Source: Aquirhabdus sp.
Lineage (GTDB): Bacteria > Pseudomonadota > Gammaproteobacteria > Pseudomonadales > Moraxellaceae
Reading direction: 5' to 3'
DNA: 64,000 nucleotides
Assembly (NCBI GenBank): GCA_030150135.1
Contig: JASLGO010000049.1
Location: 1-64,000, forward strand
Part shown: positions 18,714 to 27,745 of the stretch, in pieces
Layout of the letters: each line of letters starts with the position of its first letter
How positions within the stretch are numbered: position 1 is the stretch's first letter
Made by a program: the position numbers and the translations under genes
The notes under the pieces: generated by a model
What the model was told of the DNA's origin: nothing
The model's database searches: none
Seen by the model: only the letters and a program-made list of their open reading frames with translations

Positions 18714-19421
18714 TTATGCAGGTTGGCTGTCAATTCTCGTTGAAAAACGATAGCCTGTGCCGCGAACAGTTTGAATAAAGCGATCAAACCCATGCGGCTC
18801 AAGTACTTTACGCAAACGACGAATATGGACGTCAATCGTTCTGTCTTCTACATAAACATTACCACCCCAGACCTGATCCAGCATTTGAGTGCGTGTATAA
18901 GCACGTTCAGGATGAGTCATAAAGAATGCAAGTAAGCGGTATTCGGTTGGACCCATTTCGACGGTTTGTGAACCGACGCTGATCCGTTGGCTGACTGGAT
19001 CCAGCGTGAGTCCATCTGCGTTGATGGCGCGTTCAGCATTGAGTGCGCTGGCACGGCGTAGAACAGCTTTAATGCGAGAAACGAGTTCACGTGTTGAGAA
19101 AGGTTTGGTCATATAGTCGTCTGCACCAGCATCCAGACCGAGGACTTTGTTGTCTTCTTCGCCACGTGCCGTGAGCATGATGACGGGAATTTCTGACAGC
19201 GACTCATCTTTTTTTAGCCGACGGCATAGTTCGATACCACTCATGTTTCCAGGCATCATCCAGTCGAGTAGGATGAGTGCTGGACGTTGATCGACGATCA
19301 ACGCATGGGCTGTGCGAGCGTCTTCGGCTTCGATACAATCAAAGCCTGCAAGATCCAGCGCGGTATGGATCATCTCACGGATTGGCGCTTCATCATCTAC
19401 AATTAATATACGATCTGTCAT
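18714..19421 (-). CDS. phoB: phosphate-regulon response regulator PhoB
   Basis: An OmpR/PhoB-class response regulator of 235 aa. The receiver has the acidic pair D9/D10, the phospho-acceptor D53 in [12 protein letters not shown], and conserved T and K in [27 protein letters not shown]. The C-terminal winged helix contains [19 protein letters not shown] and RGTGYRFS. The ATG at 19421 ([11 protein letters not shown]) is preferred over a TTG at 19442 because it begins exactly at the family start. It activates genes for phosphate uptake, including phoBR itself in relatives. Confidence 0.96.
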   Translation of the reverse strand: MTDRILIVDDEAPIREMIHTALDLAGFDCIEAEDARTAHALIVDQRPALILLDWMMPGNMSGIELCRRLKKDESLSEIPVIMLTARGEEDNKVLGLDAGADDYMTKPFSTRELVSRIKAVLRRASALNAERAINADGLTLDPVSQRISVGSQTVEMGPTEYRLLAFFMTHPERAYTRTQMLDQVWGGNVYVEDRTIDVHIRRLRKVLEPHGFDRFIQTVRGTGYRFSTRIDSQPA

Positions 19422-19480
19422 GGTGATACCCACTGGGTGCAATGCCTCAAAGATCGGGGCGATTTGGATAAAGTTAAATT

Positions 19481-19514
19481 CATGACAATAATATTACAAC
19501 GAATATTGTGACGG
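19481..19514 (-). promoter_or_regulatory. possible Pho-box-like sequence upstream of phoB
   Basis: On the minus strand the region begins CCGTCACAATA and ends TTGTCAT about two helical turns later, with AT-rich 4-nt spacers in between. Pho boxes are TGTCA-type 7-mers repeated every 11 bp, and phoB is commonly autoregulated. The match is partial and the middle repeat is poor, so this is only a candidate. Confidence 0.25.
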
Positions 19515-19672
19515 TTTGATTACATCGGTATGTTCGGATCAGTTTTTGAATATTTATGCCAATGACCCTTCATGTATTAGTGATTAGAGTCTAAACGCTG
19601 CGAAGTCTAGTTTTGTCATCAGGGTACGAGTATTATATTTTTCTGATTTCTTCAAGACTAACTTTACGGTTC

Positions 19673-20188
19673 ATGCCGATTATGCGAGCTTTATCTATGG
19701 CTATTCCTGTCGTTCAACTTCCTTTACTGAATTTATCTACACATCCATTTGACTTGTTGTTGGCAGGAATTGGTCTGCGAATGATGCAGCTAGCGCGTAC
19801 GAATAAGCCATTTCAAGCCCTTTTGGCTGACCGTAATTTTGTGATGCAGATTGAATCCAGAGATGGTATTGCGCGTAATTTTACGATCGCTAATGGTCAA
19901 GTCACAATGGCGAGTGGTCATGCGCATAAAGCTGATTTTACGCTGCGTTTTCGCGATGGTAATCAGGCGATTAAGATTTTGACTCAAGGCAAACCCGCTG
20001 CGTTTATGGTCGGAATGCAAGATGGTTCCGTACAAATGGAAGGCGATTTCAGTTTGTTGATGTGGTTCAATCAAGCTTCAAAAATGATTGTCCCTAAAGT
20101 TCCAAAACCAGTGATGGAAAAAGCGAAGCCTGTTATACAACACGTGCAGAAATTGCATTCACGCATTCGTCCGCGTCGTCGTGCTTAA
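19673..20188 (+). CDS. SCP2 sterol-binding domain protein
   Basis: A small lipid-binding-type protein. After a short N-terminal stretch the SCP2 fold is visible: NFVMQIESRDGIARNFTIANGQV, ADFTLRFRDGNQAIKILTQGKPA and GSVQMEGDFSLLMWFNQ. Bacterial single-domain SCP2 proteins include UbiJ-like accessory factors and uncharacterised lipid binders. The tail is very basic (HSRIRPRRRA). The start is unclear: ATGs at 19673, 19682 and 19697 all lack a strong ribosome site, while the frame is open to a TTG at 19613. It ends 45 bp before bioB and may share its transcript. Confidence 0.75.
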   Translation: MPIMRALSMAIPVVQLPLLNLSTHPFDLLLAGIGLRMMQLARTNKPFQALLADRNFVMQIESRDGIARNFTIANGQVTMASGHAHKADFTLRFRDGNQAIKILTQGKPAAFMVGMQDGSVQMEGDFSLLMWFNQASKMIVPKVPKPVMEKAKPVIQHVQKLHSRIRPRRRA

Positions 20189-20233
20189 TCTCGCAAAGAT
20201 TCGGGGTTTGGTCGTTTAAATTAGGAATACATT

Positions 20234-21220
20234 ATGCTCCGTAATGATTGGTCGCGTGAGGAAATCGCGGCATTATTTGATTTGCCGTTTAATGATCTGA
20301 TGTTTCAGGCGCAAACGGTTCATCGTCAGAATTTTGATGCCAATGCGATTCAGGTCAGTACATTACTGTCAATCAAAACAGGCAATTGTCCTGAAGATTG
20401 TGGTTATTGTTCACAATCCGCCCATCATCAGACTGCGTTGACGCCAGAAAAGAAAATTGCGCTTGAAAAAGTGATTGAAGCCGCGAAAGCAGCGCGTGAT
20501 TCTGGCGCGTCGCGTTTTTGTATGGGTGCAGCATGGCGTAATCCGCATGAGCGCGATATGCCTTATGTGCTGGATTTGGTCAAAGAAGTTAAAGCCATGG
20601 GCTTGGAAACTTGTATGACTTTAGGGATGTTGACCTCGAATCAAGCTGAGCGTCTTGCTGAGGCAGGATTGGATTATTACAACCATAATCTCGATACGTC
20701 ACGTGAGCATTACGCGCATATCATTCGTACGCGCACCTTTGATGATCGCCTAGATACGCTGGCGCATGTGCGTGCATCAGGCATGAAAGTCTGCAGTGGT
20801 GGAATTGTCGGTTTAGGTGAGTCGCGTCATGATCGCGTGGGTTTGTTGCATGAACTAGCAACATTGCCAATACATCCTGAATCTGTCCCGCTCAATCTCT
20901 TGGTTGCAGTTGAAGGCACACCACTCGGTGATACGCCGCAGCTTCCTGTGCTGGAATGGATTCGAACGATTGCTGTTGCACGTATTATCATGCCGCGCAG
21001 TTATGTTCGTTTGTCCGCAGGCCGTGAAGGTTTAACCGATGCCGAGCAAGCGATGGCATTTTTGGCTGGTGCAAATTCATTATTCTATGGTGAAAAATTG
21101 CTGACGACACCGAATGCTGATTCGTCGCGCGATGATCGATTGTTTGAAACATTAGGCTTGCATCGTGAAGCACCGCGTATGGACGTAAAAGCGACTGCAA
21201 AAGATGCGATGAGTGCTTAA
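20234..21220 (+). CDS. bioB: biotin synthase
   Basis: A radical-SAM enzyme inserting sulfur into dethiobiotin, the last step of biotin synthesis. The 4Fe-4S motif CPEDCGYC gives C52, C56 and C59. [24 protein letters not shown] and RLSAGRE are the conserved downstream blocks, the last carrying the Arg that binds the 2Fe-2S cluster. The length of 328 aa is normal. AGGA lies 7 nt before the ATG. bioF follows after a 92-bp gap that holds a palindromic repeat; bioA, bioC and bioD are not in the window. Confidence 0.97.
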   Translation: MLRNDWSREEIAALFDLPFNDLMFQAQTVHRQNFDANAIQVSTLLSIKTGNCPEDCGYCSQSAHHQTALTPEKKIALEKVIEAAKAARDSGASRFCMGAAWRNPHERDMPYVLDLVKEVKAMGLETCMTLGMLTSNQAERLAEAGLDYYNHNLDTSREHYAHIIRTRTFDDRLDTLAHVRASGMKVCSGGIVGLGESRHDRVGLLHELATLPIHPESVPLNLLVAVEGTPLGDTPQLPVLEWIRTIAVARIIMPRSYVRLSAGREGLTDAEQAMAFLAGANSLFYGEKLLTTPNADSSRDDRLFETLGLHREAPRMDVKATAKDAMSA

Positions 21221-21242
21221 TTAAAAATAACATCCTTATAAA

Positions 21243-21283
21243 ACCATCCCCATCCCGACCTTCCCCTTGAGGGGGAAGGAGTT
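21243..21283. repeat. intergenic palindrome, CCCCATCCCGACCTTCCCC family, copy 1
   Basis: The hairpin cttccccttgagggggaag (21260-21278) is preceded by a 19-mer at 21248-21266 that recurs exactly at 42273-42291. It is inserted between bioB and bioF and may act as an RNA structure within that transcript. Confidence 0.75.
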
Positions 21284-21312
21284 TAAATTTCTTCCTTTTT
21301 CGGACAGCTCTT

Positions 21313-22449
21313 ATGACCCTCAAAGCCTTCAATCTTGCAGAGCAGCTTGCTTCTTTGACAGAGCAATCGTTAAAGCGAACTCCGCGAGCGCTGTCTCATG
21401 GTGTTACGCCAAAGATCTGGCGTGATGGGAAAGAATATTTGAACTTTTCCAGTAATGATTATTTGGGTTTAGCGAGTCACTACGCGTTGCGTGATGCGAT
21501 TATTGAAATATTAAATCAGCATGGCGTAGGGGCTGGCGCAGCGCATTTAATCACAGGACATACTGAGCTGCATGAGCGGTTAGAACAGCGATTGGCGCAG
21601 GTCAGTGGTTATCCGCGTGCCTTGCTGTTTTCGGCAGGTTATATGGCAAATATGGGTGTGCTTGATGCGCTTCTCACACCCAAAAGTACTCTTTACCAAG
21701 ATAAGTTAAATCATGCATCACTGATCGATGGCGCAAGGCTTTCAGGTGCGATTCATCGACGTTATCCGCATCAAGATTTAGAGGCATTAGAGCGGTGGTT
21801 AGAGATTGATTCGTCAGAGTTGAAGCTGATTGCGACGGATCAAGTTTTTAGTATGGATGGTACGGAAGCTAATCTGCCGCAGTTACGGTTACTTGCTGAA
21901 AAATACCAAGCTGCGCTGATGATTGATGATGCACATGGTTTTGGTGTGCGTGCAGAGCCACTGCCTCAAGTGGATGTCTATATGGCGACTTTGGGTAAAG
22001 CTGTTGGGACATTTGGTGCGTTTGTTGCGGGTTCTGATGAGTTAATTGAGTTTCTGCAAAGTCGAGCACGGACATTTTGTTTTACCACGGCAACACCACC
22101 AATTTTAGCGGCGGCGACTTTGGCAGCACTTGATGTCATCGAAGCCGAAACTTGGCGGCGAGAGCGTCTGGCTCAGCATGTGGTGCGTCTGCGTGCTGCA
22201 TTGCAAGCGCAAGGTTGGCAGCTCACTGAAAGCCAAACCGCGATTCAACCCATCATCGTGGGTTCGGCAGAGCAGGCGTTGGCTTTATCCAAAAAGCTTG
22301 AAGAGCAGGGGATTCTTGCTGTCGCGATTCGTCCGCCAACTGTGCCTGTAGGAACGAGCCGGCTTCGGGTGACGTTAAGTGCAGCGCATTCAGATGAGGA
22401 TGTCGGGCAACTGATTGAAGTGTTGGGAAAATTGAATAGCTACGTTTAA
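21313..22449 (+). CDS. bioF: 8-amino-7-oxononanoate synthase
   Basis: A PLP-dependent alpha-oxoamine synthase joining pimeloyl-ACP (or -CoA) and alanine in biotin synthesis. NFSSNDYLGLASH marks the N-terminal region, GAGAAHLITGHTELHERLE the family block, LMIDDAHGFG the PLP-stacking and Asp residues, and K229 in ATLGKAVGTFG the Schiff-base lysine. At 378 aa it has normal size. It follows bioB on the same strand. Confidence 0.95.
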   Translation: MTLKAFNLAEQLASLTEQSLKRTPRALSHGVTPKIWRDGKEYLNFSSNDYLGLASHYALRDAIIEILNQHGVGAGAAHLITGHTELHERLEQRLAQVSGYPRALLFSAGYMANMGVLDALLTPKSTLYQDKLNHASLIDGARLSGAIHRRYPHQDLEALERWLEIDSSELKLIATDQVFSMDGTEANLPQLRLLAEKYQAALMIDDAHGFGVRAEPLPQVDVYMATLGKAVGTFGAFVAGSDELIEFLQSRARTFCFTTATPPILAAATLAALDVIEAETWRRERLAQHVVRLRAALQAQGWQLTESQTAIQPIIVGSAEQALALSKKLEEQGILAVAIRPPTVPVGTSRLRVTLSAAHSDEDVGQLIEVLGKLNSYV

Positions 22450-22638
22450 GCACTTCATTATTGCTTTTGTTCACTATGGTCAGCGCTCTGATTTTAAAAC
22501 GCTTTCTTGTTATCAGTGTTGCAGAGTAAGACTGTTTTTTTTGTGAAACGTTAATTAATGATTGAAAAACAACAAATTTTAAGAGTCTTATAAGCACTTT
22601 AGGCGTTTAACACAAGTTTTTTGGACGATTTAGTCTGG

Positions 22639-22667
22639 TTGAGCACGGTGTTTTATAGAATCATAGT
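22639..22667 (+). promoter_or_regulatory. candidate promoter for alkB
   Basis: TTGAGC and CATAGT are separated by 17 bp and end 37 bp before the alkB ATG. No AlkR-type regulator gene is adjacent and no clear operator dyad was seen in the 255-bp gap. Confidence 0.35.
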
Positions 22668-22704
22668 CCACGACTATAGATGACAAAGTAACGAGCGAAG
22701 CCTC

Positions 22705-23928
22705 ATGAATGCCAATACCCCAATCGAGCTGTTAAAGCAGCAGTCTGAACATGCACCTAAGCATAAAGATCCAAAACGTTATTTGTGGCTGCTCAGTCCA
22801 GCATTGCCCTTAATTGGTCTCGCTGCAGCGACTAGTTACGCAATTGCCCCTAAGAAACTACGTGCTATGGCTGCTTTAGGTCCAATCATGTTGCATGGCG
22901 TCATTCCATTGATTGACAAGATGGTGGGTGCTGATGCAGAAAACCATCCAGAAGAAGCGATCAAGCAGTTAGAGAATGATCCGTATTACATGCGCATCGT
23001 AAAAGCGTATATTCCATTGCAATATCTGACAACGATTGTGGGTGCTTACGCTGCGAGTCGTAAAGGGACTCCATTGGTGGATCAGGTTATTCTGGGGATG
23101 TCGGTTGGTGCGGTCAATGGTATAGCGCTCAATACTGCACATGAGTTGAGCCATAAACCAGAAAAAGTCTATCACTACATGTCTCACATGGCATTATTGC
23201 CAACAGGTTATATTCATTTCCGTGTTGAGCACCCTTATGGTCATCATAAACGTGTTGCTACACCAGAAGATCCAGCGTCATCACAAATGGGTGAGAGCTT
23301 CTGGCAATTCTGGCCACGTACCGTGATTGGTAGCTTTAAATCTGCGATTGAGATTGAGACAGCACGTCTAAAACGTCGTGGCAAAGGTTGGTGGTCCCTC
23401 GACAATGAGCTGTTGCAGGGCTGGGCAATGGCTGCTGGTTTTCATGGTGCCATGATTGCTGTGTTTGGTCGTCGTGTCATTCCTTATTTGGCAACTCAGG
23501 CGGTTTATGGTTTCACCTTGTTTGAGGTGATCAATTATCTTGAGCACTATGGCCTGAAACGTGACAAAGTGAACGGCAAGTATGTGCGTACCATGCCTGA
23601 GCATAGCTGGAACAGCAACAGTATGGTGACGAACTTGTTCTTGTATCAATTACAACGTCATTCGGATCACCATGCATATCCAACGCGTGCATTCCAAGCA
23701 TTACGTCATTTTGAAGATGTTCCGCAATTGCCAGCAGGTTATGCTTCATTACTCTTGCCTGCAATTATTCCTAGCTGGTGGTACAAGCTAATGGATCAAC
23801 GCGTTGTGGATAATTATAAAGGTGACTTGAATAAAGCGAACGTATATCCAAAAGCACGTGCTCGCTTATTTGCCAAATATGGTGTTGTTGATCAGCAATT
23901 AGCAGAAAAAGTAGAATCAGAAGCGTAA
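22705..23928 (+). CDS. alkB: alkane 1-monooxygenase
   Basis: An integral-membrane non-haem di-iron hydroxylase that converts medium-chain alkanes to 1-alkanols using rubredoxin electrons. The histidine boxes are all intact: H146 and H150 in HELSH, H176, H180 and H181 in EHPYGHHKRVATPEDPASS, and H319, H322 and H323 in QRHSDHH. The AlkB signature NYLEHYGL (H281) is also present. At 407 aa with about six membrane segments it fits the family. Neither rubredoxin nor rubredoxin reductase is in the window. A GMC alcohol dehydrogenase lies convergent just beyond, a likely partner for the next oxidation step. Confidence 0.96.
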   Translation: MNANTPIELLKQQSEHAPKHKDPKRYLWLLSPALPLIGLAAATSYAIAPKKLRAMAALGPIMLHGVIPLIDKMVGADAENHPEEAIKQLENDPYYMRIVKAYIPLQYLTTIVGAYAASRKGTPLVDQVILGMSVGAVNGIALNTAHELSHKPEKVYHYMSHMALLPTGYIHFRVEHPYGHHKRVATPEDPASSQMGESFWQFWPRTVIGSFKSAIEIETARLKRRGKGWWSLDNELLQGWAMAAGFHGAMIAVFGRRVIPYLATQAVYGFTLFEVINYLEHYGLKRDKVNGKYVRTMPEHSWNSNSMVTNLFLYQLQRHSDHHAYPTRAFQALRHFEDVPQLPAGYASLLLPAIIPSWWYKLMDQRVVDNYKGDLNKANVYPKARARLFAKYGVVDQQLAEKVESEA

Positions 23929-23941
23929 TTGCTGTACTTCT

Positions 23942-23975
23942 AAAGAAAACTCACCGTACGGTGGGTTTTCTTTTT
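23942..23975 (+). terminator. intrinsic terminator after alkB
   Basis: A 15-bp stem with one mismatch (aaagaaaactcaccg / cggtgggttttcttt), a 2-nt loop and a T run, 13 bp past the alkB stop. Confidence 0.88.
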
Positions 23976-24018
23976 GCGTTTTAAATAGCTGGCTGGAATA
24001 TATTATTTATTGATTTTT

Positions 24019-24516
24019 TTATTTGTCCCACAAACCTTCCATCATCACAGGATAGCTCACAGGTCTGAAAGATGTAAACTTGATGTCACGAACATGAGTA
24101 AAGTCAGACCATAGTAGCTGACTCCCCTTCATCCAACGAGTAGGGCGAACGCGCTTTTTAATTTGAGCTAGTTCTTCTGTTGTTGCGGGTCGTAGTGCAC
24201 CAACTGTACCGTATAGGCGAACTCCAGGTGGTGAGCTGAACTGTCCCTTCAATAAAGATTTAAACCAAAATGATGACTTGGTATTCACGGTCATGAGACA
24301 AATGTTGGGATTGGTTGCAAGATTCTTTGCGAGAGCATTGGTGTACTGATCAAAATAGAAACCTGTCTGATCATCTCGTAAAAAGACCGTACCGACAGGT
24401 GTCACATTAGGACACCCATCTTGATCAACAGATGCAATCGCACAGTGTATTGCGGATTTTTGCCCACGTTCTACGACGCGTTTAACTTCATCCCAATGTG
24501 TTCTGAGATCCATCAT
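24019..24516 (-). CDS. pyridoxamine-5'-phosphate oxidase-like FMN-binding protein
   Basis: A 165-aa split-barrel protein. The pattern HCAIASVDQDGCPNVTPVGTVFLRDDQTGFYFDQ, then ALAKNLATNPNICLMTVN, matches the PNPOx-like FMN-binding fold, and GVRLYGTVGAL forms a later strand. The family covers flavin- or F420-dependent reductases, haem-degrading proteins and many unknowns, so the substrate is undetermined. It begins 17 bp after the GMC dehydrogenase stop, so both probably share one transcript. Confidence 0.8.
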   Translation of the reverse strand: MMDLRTHWDEVKRVVERGQKSAIHCAIASVDQDGCPNVTPVGTVFLRDDQTGFYFDQYTNALAKNLATNPNICLMTVNTKSSFWFKSLLKGQFSSPPGVRLYGTVGALRPATTEELAQIKKRVRPTRWMKGSQLLWSDFTHVRDIKFTSFRPVSYPVMMEGLWDK

Positions 24517-24533
24517 GGATTCCTTAGAATGAC

Positions 24534-26150
24534 TTAAATTCCCGCCTTAATCATATCTGCCGCTTTCTCCGCAATCATCACGGTTGGTGCATTGGTGTTG
24601 CCATTCACTACGGCTGGCATGATTGACGCATCGACAACGCGTAACCCTTGAACGCCATACACTTTAAGCGTTGGGTCGACGACAGCCATATCATCTACGC
24701 CCATCTTGCAACTACCTACAGGGTGATAAACCGTATCGGTGCGTTGGCGTAAGACTGCGCGAATGTCATCGTCATTCTGAATGTTTGATGTAAACAGATC
24801 TTTGCTAATGACATCCTTAAATGCTTCAGCATCCATCAATTTTTTCGTCATCTTGAAGCCTGCAACCATATCTTCAAGGTCGGCTGGGTCGCCAAAGAAA
24901 TTTGGATCAATCAGCAGTTTGTCATCCATCGTTGGGCCGCTGAGTTTCACTGTGCCACGACTGCGTGGATTGAGCAGACAAACGTGACAGGAAATCCCAT
25001 GTCCCATATGCATCGTGCGCGCATGGTTATCCACCAGTGCAACGACAAAATGCAGTTGTACGTTTGGAATGTCGAGTTCAGGTTTGGTTTTCAGGAAGCC
25101 GCCACATTCAGCAAAGTTACTGGCAACCATGCCATGATGGTTCTGTCGATATTTCTGGATTTGACCGAGCATATTCACAGAACCACTAATCGAAATTCCG
25201 AACGTATCTCGGGTGTTGTTGGATTTATATCCAAAAACAAAATCAGGATGGTCATGTAAATTTTTACCGACACCGGGAAGGTGTTGAGTCACTTGAATGC
25301 CATGTTTTTCCAATTCCTGACGATCACCAATACCCGAAACCATGAGCAGTTGAGGTGACTGGAATGCGCCAGCAGAAACAAGCACTTCACGGCGTGCGCG
25401 GATGGTTTTTCTCACACCATTTTGTTTGAATTCGACGCCAACAGCACGACCATTTTCGATGATGATGCGTTGGGCCAGCGCATTGATTTCTACATGTAGG
25501 TTGCTGCGTTGTCCCATATGCGGAAATAAGTAACCTTTAGCTGCACTCCAGCGCGCGCCGTTTTTTTGAGTGACTTGATATACGCCTAAACCTTCTTGAG
25601 TTGCACCGTTGAAGTCGTTGTTAATTGGATAACCGACTTCATGAGCTGCGGCGAGGTAAGTGTTTTGTAGAGGGTTGTCGGATTGCAAATCGCTGACATT
25701 CAGAGGGCCGCCCTGACCGTGATATTCATCGTGGATGCGTTCGTTATTTTCTGATTTTTTGAAGTACGGAAGCACTTCGTTATAAGACCAACCTGTATTA
25801 CCAAGCGCAGCCCAATCGTCATAGTCCTTGCGATTGCCGCGAATATACGCCATAGCATTGATTGCTGATGAGCCGCCTAAACATTTGCCGCGAGGTTGAT
25901 AGCCTTTACGCCCATTGAGTCCTGCTTGGGGAACAGTTTCAAGTGCCCAGTTGTTTAATTTAGAAGGAATGATAAGTACAGCTCCAACTGGAACATTGAC
26001 CACCCAGCTATCTCCACCACCGCCAGCTTCAAGAAGACATAGAGATACATTTGGATCTTCTGTGAGTCGACCTGCGAGCACGCTGCCAGCTGATCCGCCG
26101 CCAATCACGATGTAGTCAAATTCAGTTACGTTATCAGTGGAGCTTGTCAT
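24534..26150 (-). CDS. GMC-family FAD alcohol/choline dehydrogenase (AlkJ-like)
   Basis: A 538-aa flavoprotein of the glucose-methanol-choline family. The FAD dinucleotide fold is VIGGGSAGSVLAGRL. The first GMC signature is RGKCLGGSSAINAMAYIRGN, and the second is the VSAGAFQSPQLLMVSGIG region. Active-site histidine candidates are in VYHPVGSCKMG, with an Asn in VVNGNTNAPT. The overall pattern resembles AlkJ, which oxidises alkanols to aldehydes with electrons going to quinone, as well as BetA. Its convergence with alkB favours an alkanol dehydrogenase role. That assignment is inference; choline dehydrogenase is the alternative, but no bet genes are present. Confidence 0.9.
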   Translation of the reverse strand: MTSSTDNVTEFDYIVIGGGSAGSVLAGRLTEDPNVSLCLLEAGGGGDSWVVNVPVGAVLIIPSKLNNWALETVPQAGLNGRKGYQPRGKCLGGSSAINAMAYIRGNRKDYDDWAALGNTGWSYNEVLPYFKKSENNERIHDEYHGQGGPLNVSDLQSDNPLQNTYLAAAHEVGYPINNDFNGATQEGLGVYQVTQKNGARWSAAKGYLFPHMGQRSNLHVEINALAQRIIIENGRAVGVEFKQNGVRKTIRARREVLVSAGAFQSPQLLMVSGIGDRQELEKHGIQVTQHLPGVGKNLHDHPDFVFGYKSNNTRDTFGISISGSVNMLGQIQKYRQNHHGMVASNFAECGGFLKTKPELDIPNVQLHFVVALVDNHARTMHMGHGISCHVCLLNPRSRGTVKLSGPTMDDKLLIDPNFFGDPADLEDMVAGFKMTKKLMDAEAFKDVISKDLFTSNIQNDDDIRAVLRQRTDTVYHPVGSCKMGVDDMAVVDPTLKVYGVQGLRVVDASIMPAVVNGNTNAPTVMIAEKAADMIKAGI

Positions 26151-26236
26151 TTTTCTTTATCCATAGAAGTACAGTTGTATAGCATCGATTATGCCGAAAA
26201 ATGACACGGTTGCGTATCTTTATTCATCCATAAAAT

Positions 26237-26872
26237 TTAAGCATACGTCTGTGTGATTGTCGTGAGCACGGGTTCCCATTGTGCTTGAATCGGTTGATAT
26301 AGTTTTTGAGTATGATCAAACACGCTTAAACCTTGTGTCGCAAGCTGCGGATAGGCGCTCCGTTCGGTAATCCATGCAATTGGCTGATGTCCAAGATGGG
26401 TGAAAAAGTCTTGCAATTGTTTATTAGTGGATGATTGCGCACGGACGCGGTTTGCCAGTAAATGCACTTGGACTTTACCTTTGCGCACACGCTTAATATC
26501 GTCAATATTTTTTAAAAAACGTTGCGTGCTATCAATATCAAAAAACGACGGTTGAATCGGGGTGATGATCGCATGACTTTCTGCAATCAATTGCTCTGCA
26601 TGATCACTATCCAACGCTCCAGGTGCATCAATCACCAACCATTCGATTTTTTTGGGGACGTCGCCGATGCTTTTGTCATTACGCCAATCCAGACTCAGGA
26701 TAGGGTGTGCGCTTTCAGGGCGGCGTTTTAGCCATTGCAATGAGGATTTTTGTGGATCAGCGTCCGCCAGAGCGACCTTTTCGCCGCGCTGGGCAAGGGC
26801 TGCGGCAAGGGTAATGGCGGTCATGGTCTTGCCACAGCCGCCTTTTTGATTAGCGATTAAGATTGTTTTCAT
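26237..26872 (-). CDS. orphan ParA-type partition ATPase
   Basis: A 211-aa deviant-Walker ATPase. The start [16 protein letters not shown] carries the K10 signature lysine and the catalytic K15. [15 protein letters not shown] is Walker A', and [18 protein letters not shown] is Walker B. The frame is open to 26911, but the ATG at 26872 gives the exact family start with GGA 8 nt upstream. No parB, centromere-like repeat or rep gene flanks it. It may position another cellular cargo rather than DNA, or be a relic of a plasmid. Confidence 0.85.
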   Translation of the reverse strand: MKTILIANQKGGCGKTMTAITLAAALAQRGEKVALADADPQKSSLQWLKRRPESAHPILSLDWRNDKSIGDVPKKIEWLVIDAPGALDSDHAEQLIAESHAIITPIQPSFFDIDSTQRFLKNIDDIKRVRKGKVQVHLLANRVRAQSSTNKQLQDFFTHLGHQPIAWITERSAYPQLATQGLSVFDHTQKLYQPIQAQWEPVLTTITQTYA

Positions 26873-27025
26873 GCAAATATCCGTTTCATAATTCTTATTT
26901 GAGCATAACAAAATTTTTTAAGGCAGAATAATGATAGTTTTGTGATTTATGCATCAGATTTGCGCTTGATATGCGATGCAAGAATGAAGATTGCATGCTG
27001 TCTGGATTCAAAAGGAGAATAACAA

Positions 27026-27679
27026 ATGGGCAAGGTCAAGGTGGCGGGTTTTTCAGTATCGGTTGATGGCTATGGTGCTGGACCTGAACAGAGTTTGCAA
27101 AATCCGCTCGGCAAACGTGGCACTGAACTACATCAATGGTTTTTCGACACTCGCTTCTTTCATGAGATGATAGGGCGAGAGGGTGGAGCTGTGGACAGCA
27201 TTGATCAGACTTACGCGCAGCGTGCGATGGCTGGGTTTGGTGCGTTTATTCTGGGGCGAAATATGTATGGCCCAATCCGTGGTGCTTGGGACGGTACTGA
27301 TTGGAAGGGTTGGTGGGGTGATAATCCTCCTTATCATGCGCCGACTTTTATCCTTACACATCATGCGCATCCGCCGATTAAGATGGAGGGCGGAACCACT
27401 TTTTTCTTTATCACTGACGGGATCAAAAGCGCACTTGATCAGGCAAAAGCCGCGGCGGGCAATCTCGACGTCAAGATCGGAGGTGGGGTATCAACGGTTC
27501 GGCAATATCTGGAGGCAGGATTGATCGACGAACTGCATTATGCAGTGAGTCCAGTCATACTGGGGCAGGGTGAAGCAATGTTTGCTGGTCTTGACCTGCC
27601 GAGCTTAGGTTATACGGCAGTCGAACAGGTTATGGGCGAGAAGGCTTTACATCTCGTTTTGGCTAAAAGTAAAACCTAA
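27026..27679 (+). CDS. dihydrofolate reductase family / RibD C-terminal domain protein
   Basis: A 217-aa protein of the RibD_C/DHFR-like fold. VKVAGFSVSVDGYGAGPEQ is the first strand-loop, FGAFILGRNMYGP the nucleotide-site region, and NLDVKIGGGVSTVRQYLEAGLIDELHYAVSPVILG the conserved C-terminal half. Members are stand-alone NADPH reductases of unknown substrate, not the folate enzyme itself. A strong AAAGGAG ribosome site precedes the ATG. The gene is more GC-rich than its surroundings, a possible sign of transfer. Confidence 0.85.
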   Translation: MGKVKVAGFSVSVDGYGAGPEQSLQNPLGKRGTELHQWFFDTRFFHEMIGREGGAVDSIDQTYAQRAMAGFGAFILGRNMYGPIRGAWDGTDWKGWWGDNPPYHAPTFILTHHAHPPIKMEGGTTFFFITDGIKSALDQAKAAAGNLDVKIGGGVSTVRQYLEAGLIDELHYAVSPVILGQGEAMFAGLDLPSLGYTAVEQVMGEKALHLVLAKSKT

Positions 27680-27697
27680 AATCAAATCGACGTTCAT

Positions 27698-27728
27698 AAA
27701 AAAAGGACACGCTGAGCATGTCCTTTTT
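27698..27728. terminator. bidirectional terminator between RibD-C gene and ornithine decarboxylase
   Basis: The stem aaaaaggaca (27700-27709) / tgtccttttt (27719-27728) with a 9-nt loop, flanked by A and T runs, lies between two convergent genes and should serve both. Confidence 0.85.
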
Positions 27729-27745
27729 GAATATCGATTGGCGTC

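Noticed and set aside
24534..26150. Choline dehydrogenase BetA
   Set aside because: The GMC motifs alone do not separate BetA from AlkJ-like enzymes. No betB, betI or betT is present, while alkB is adjacent, so the general GMC/AlkJ-like call was kept.
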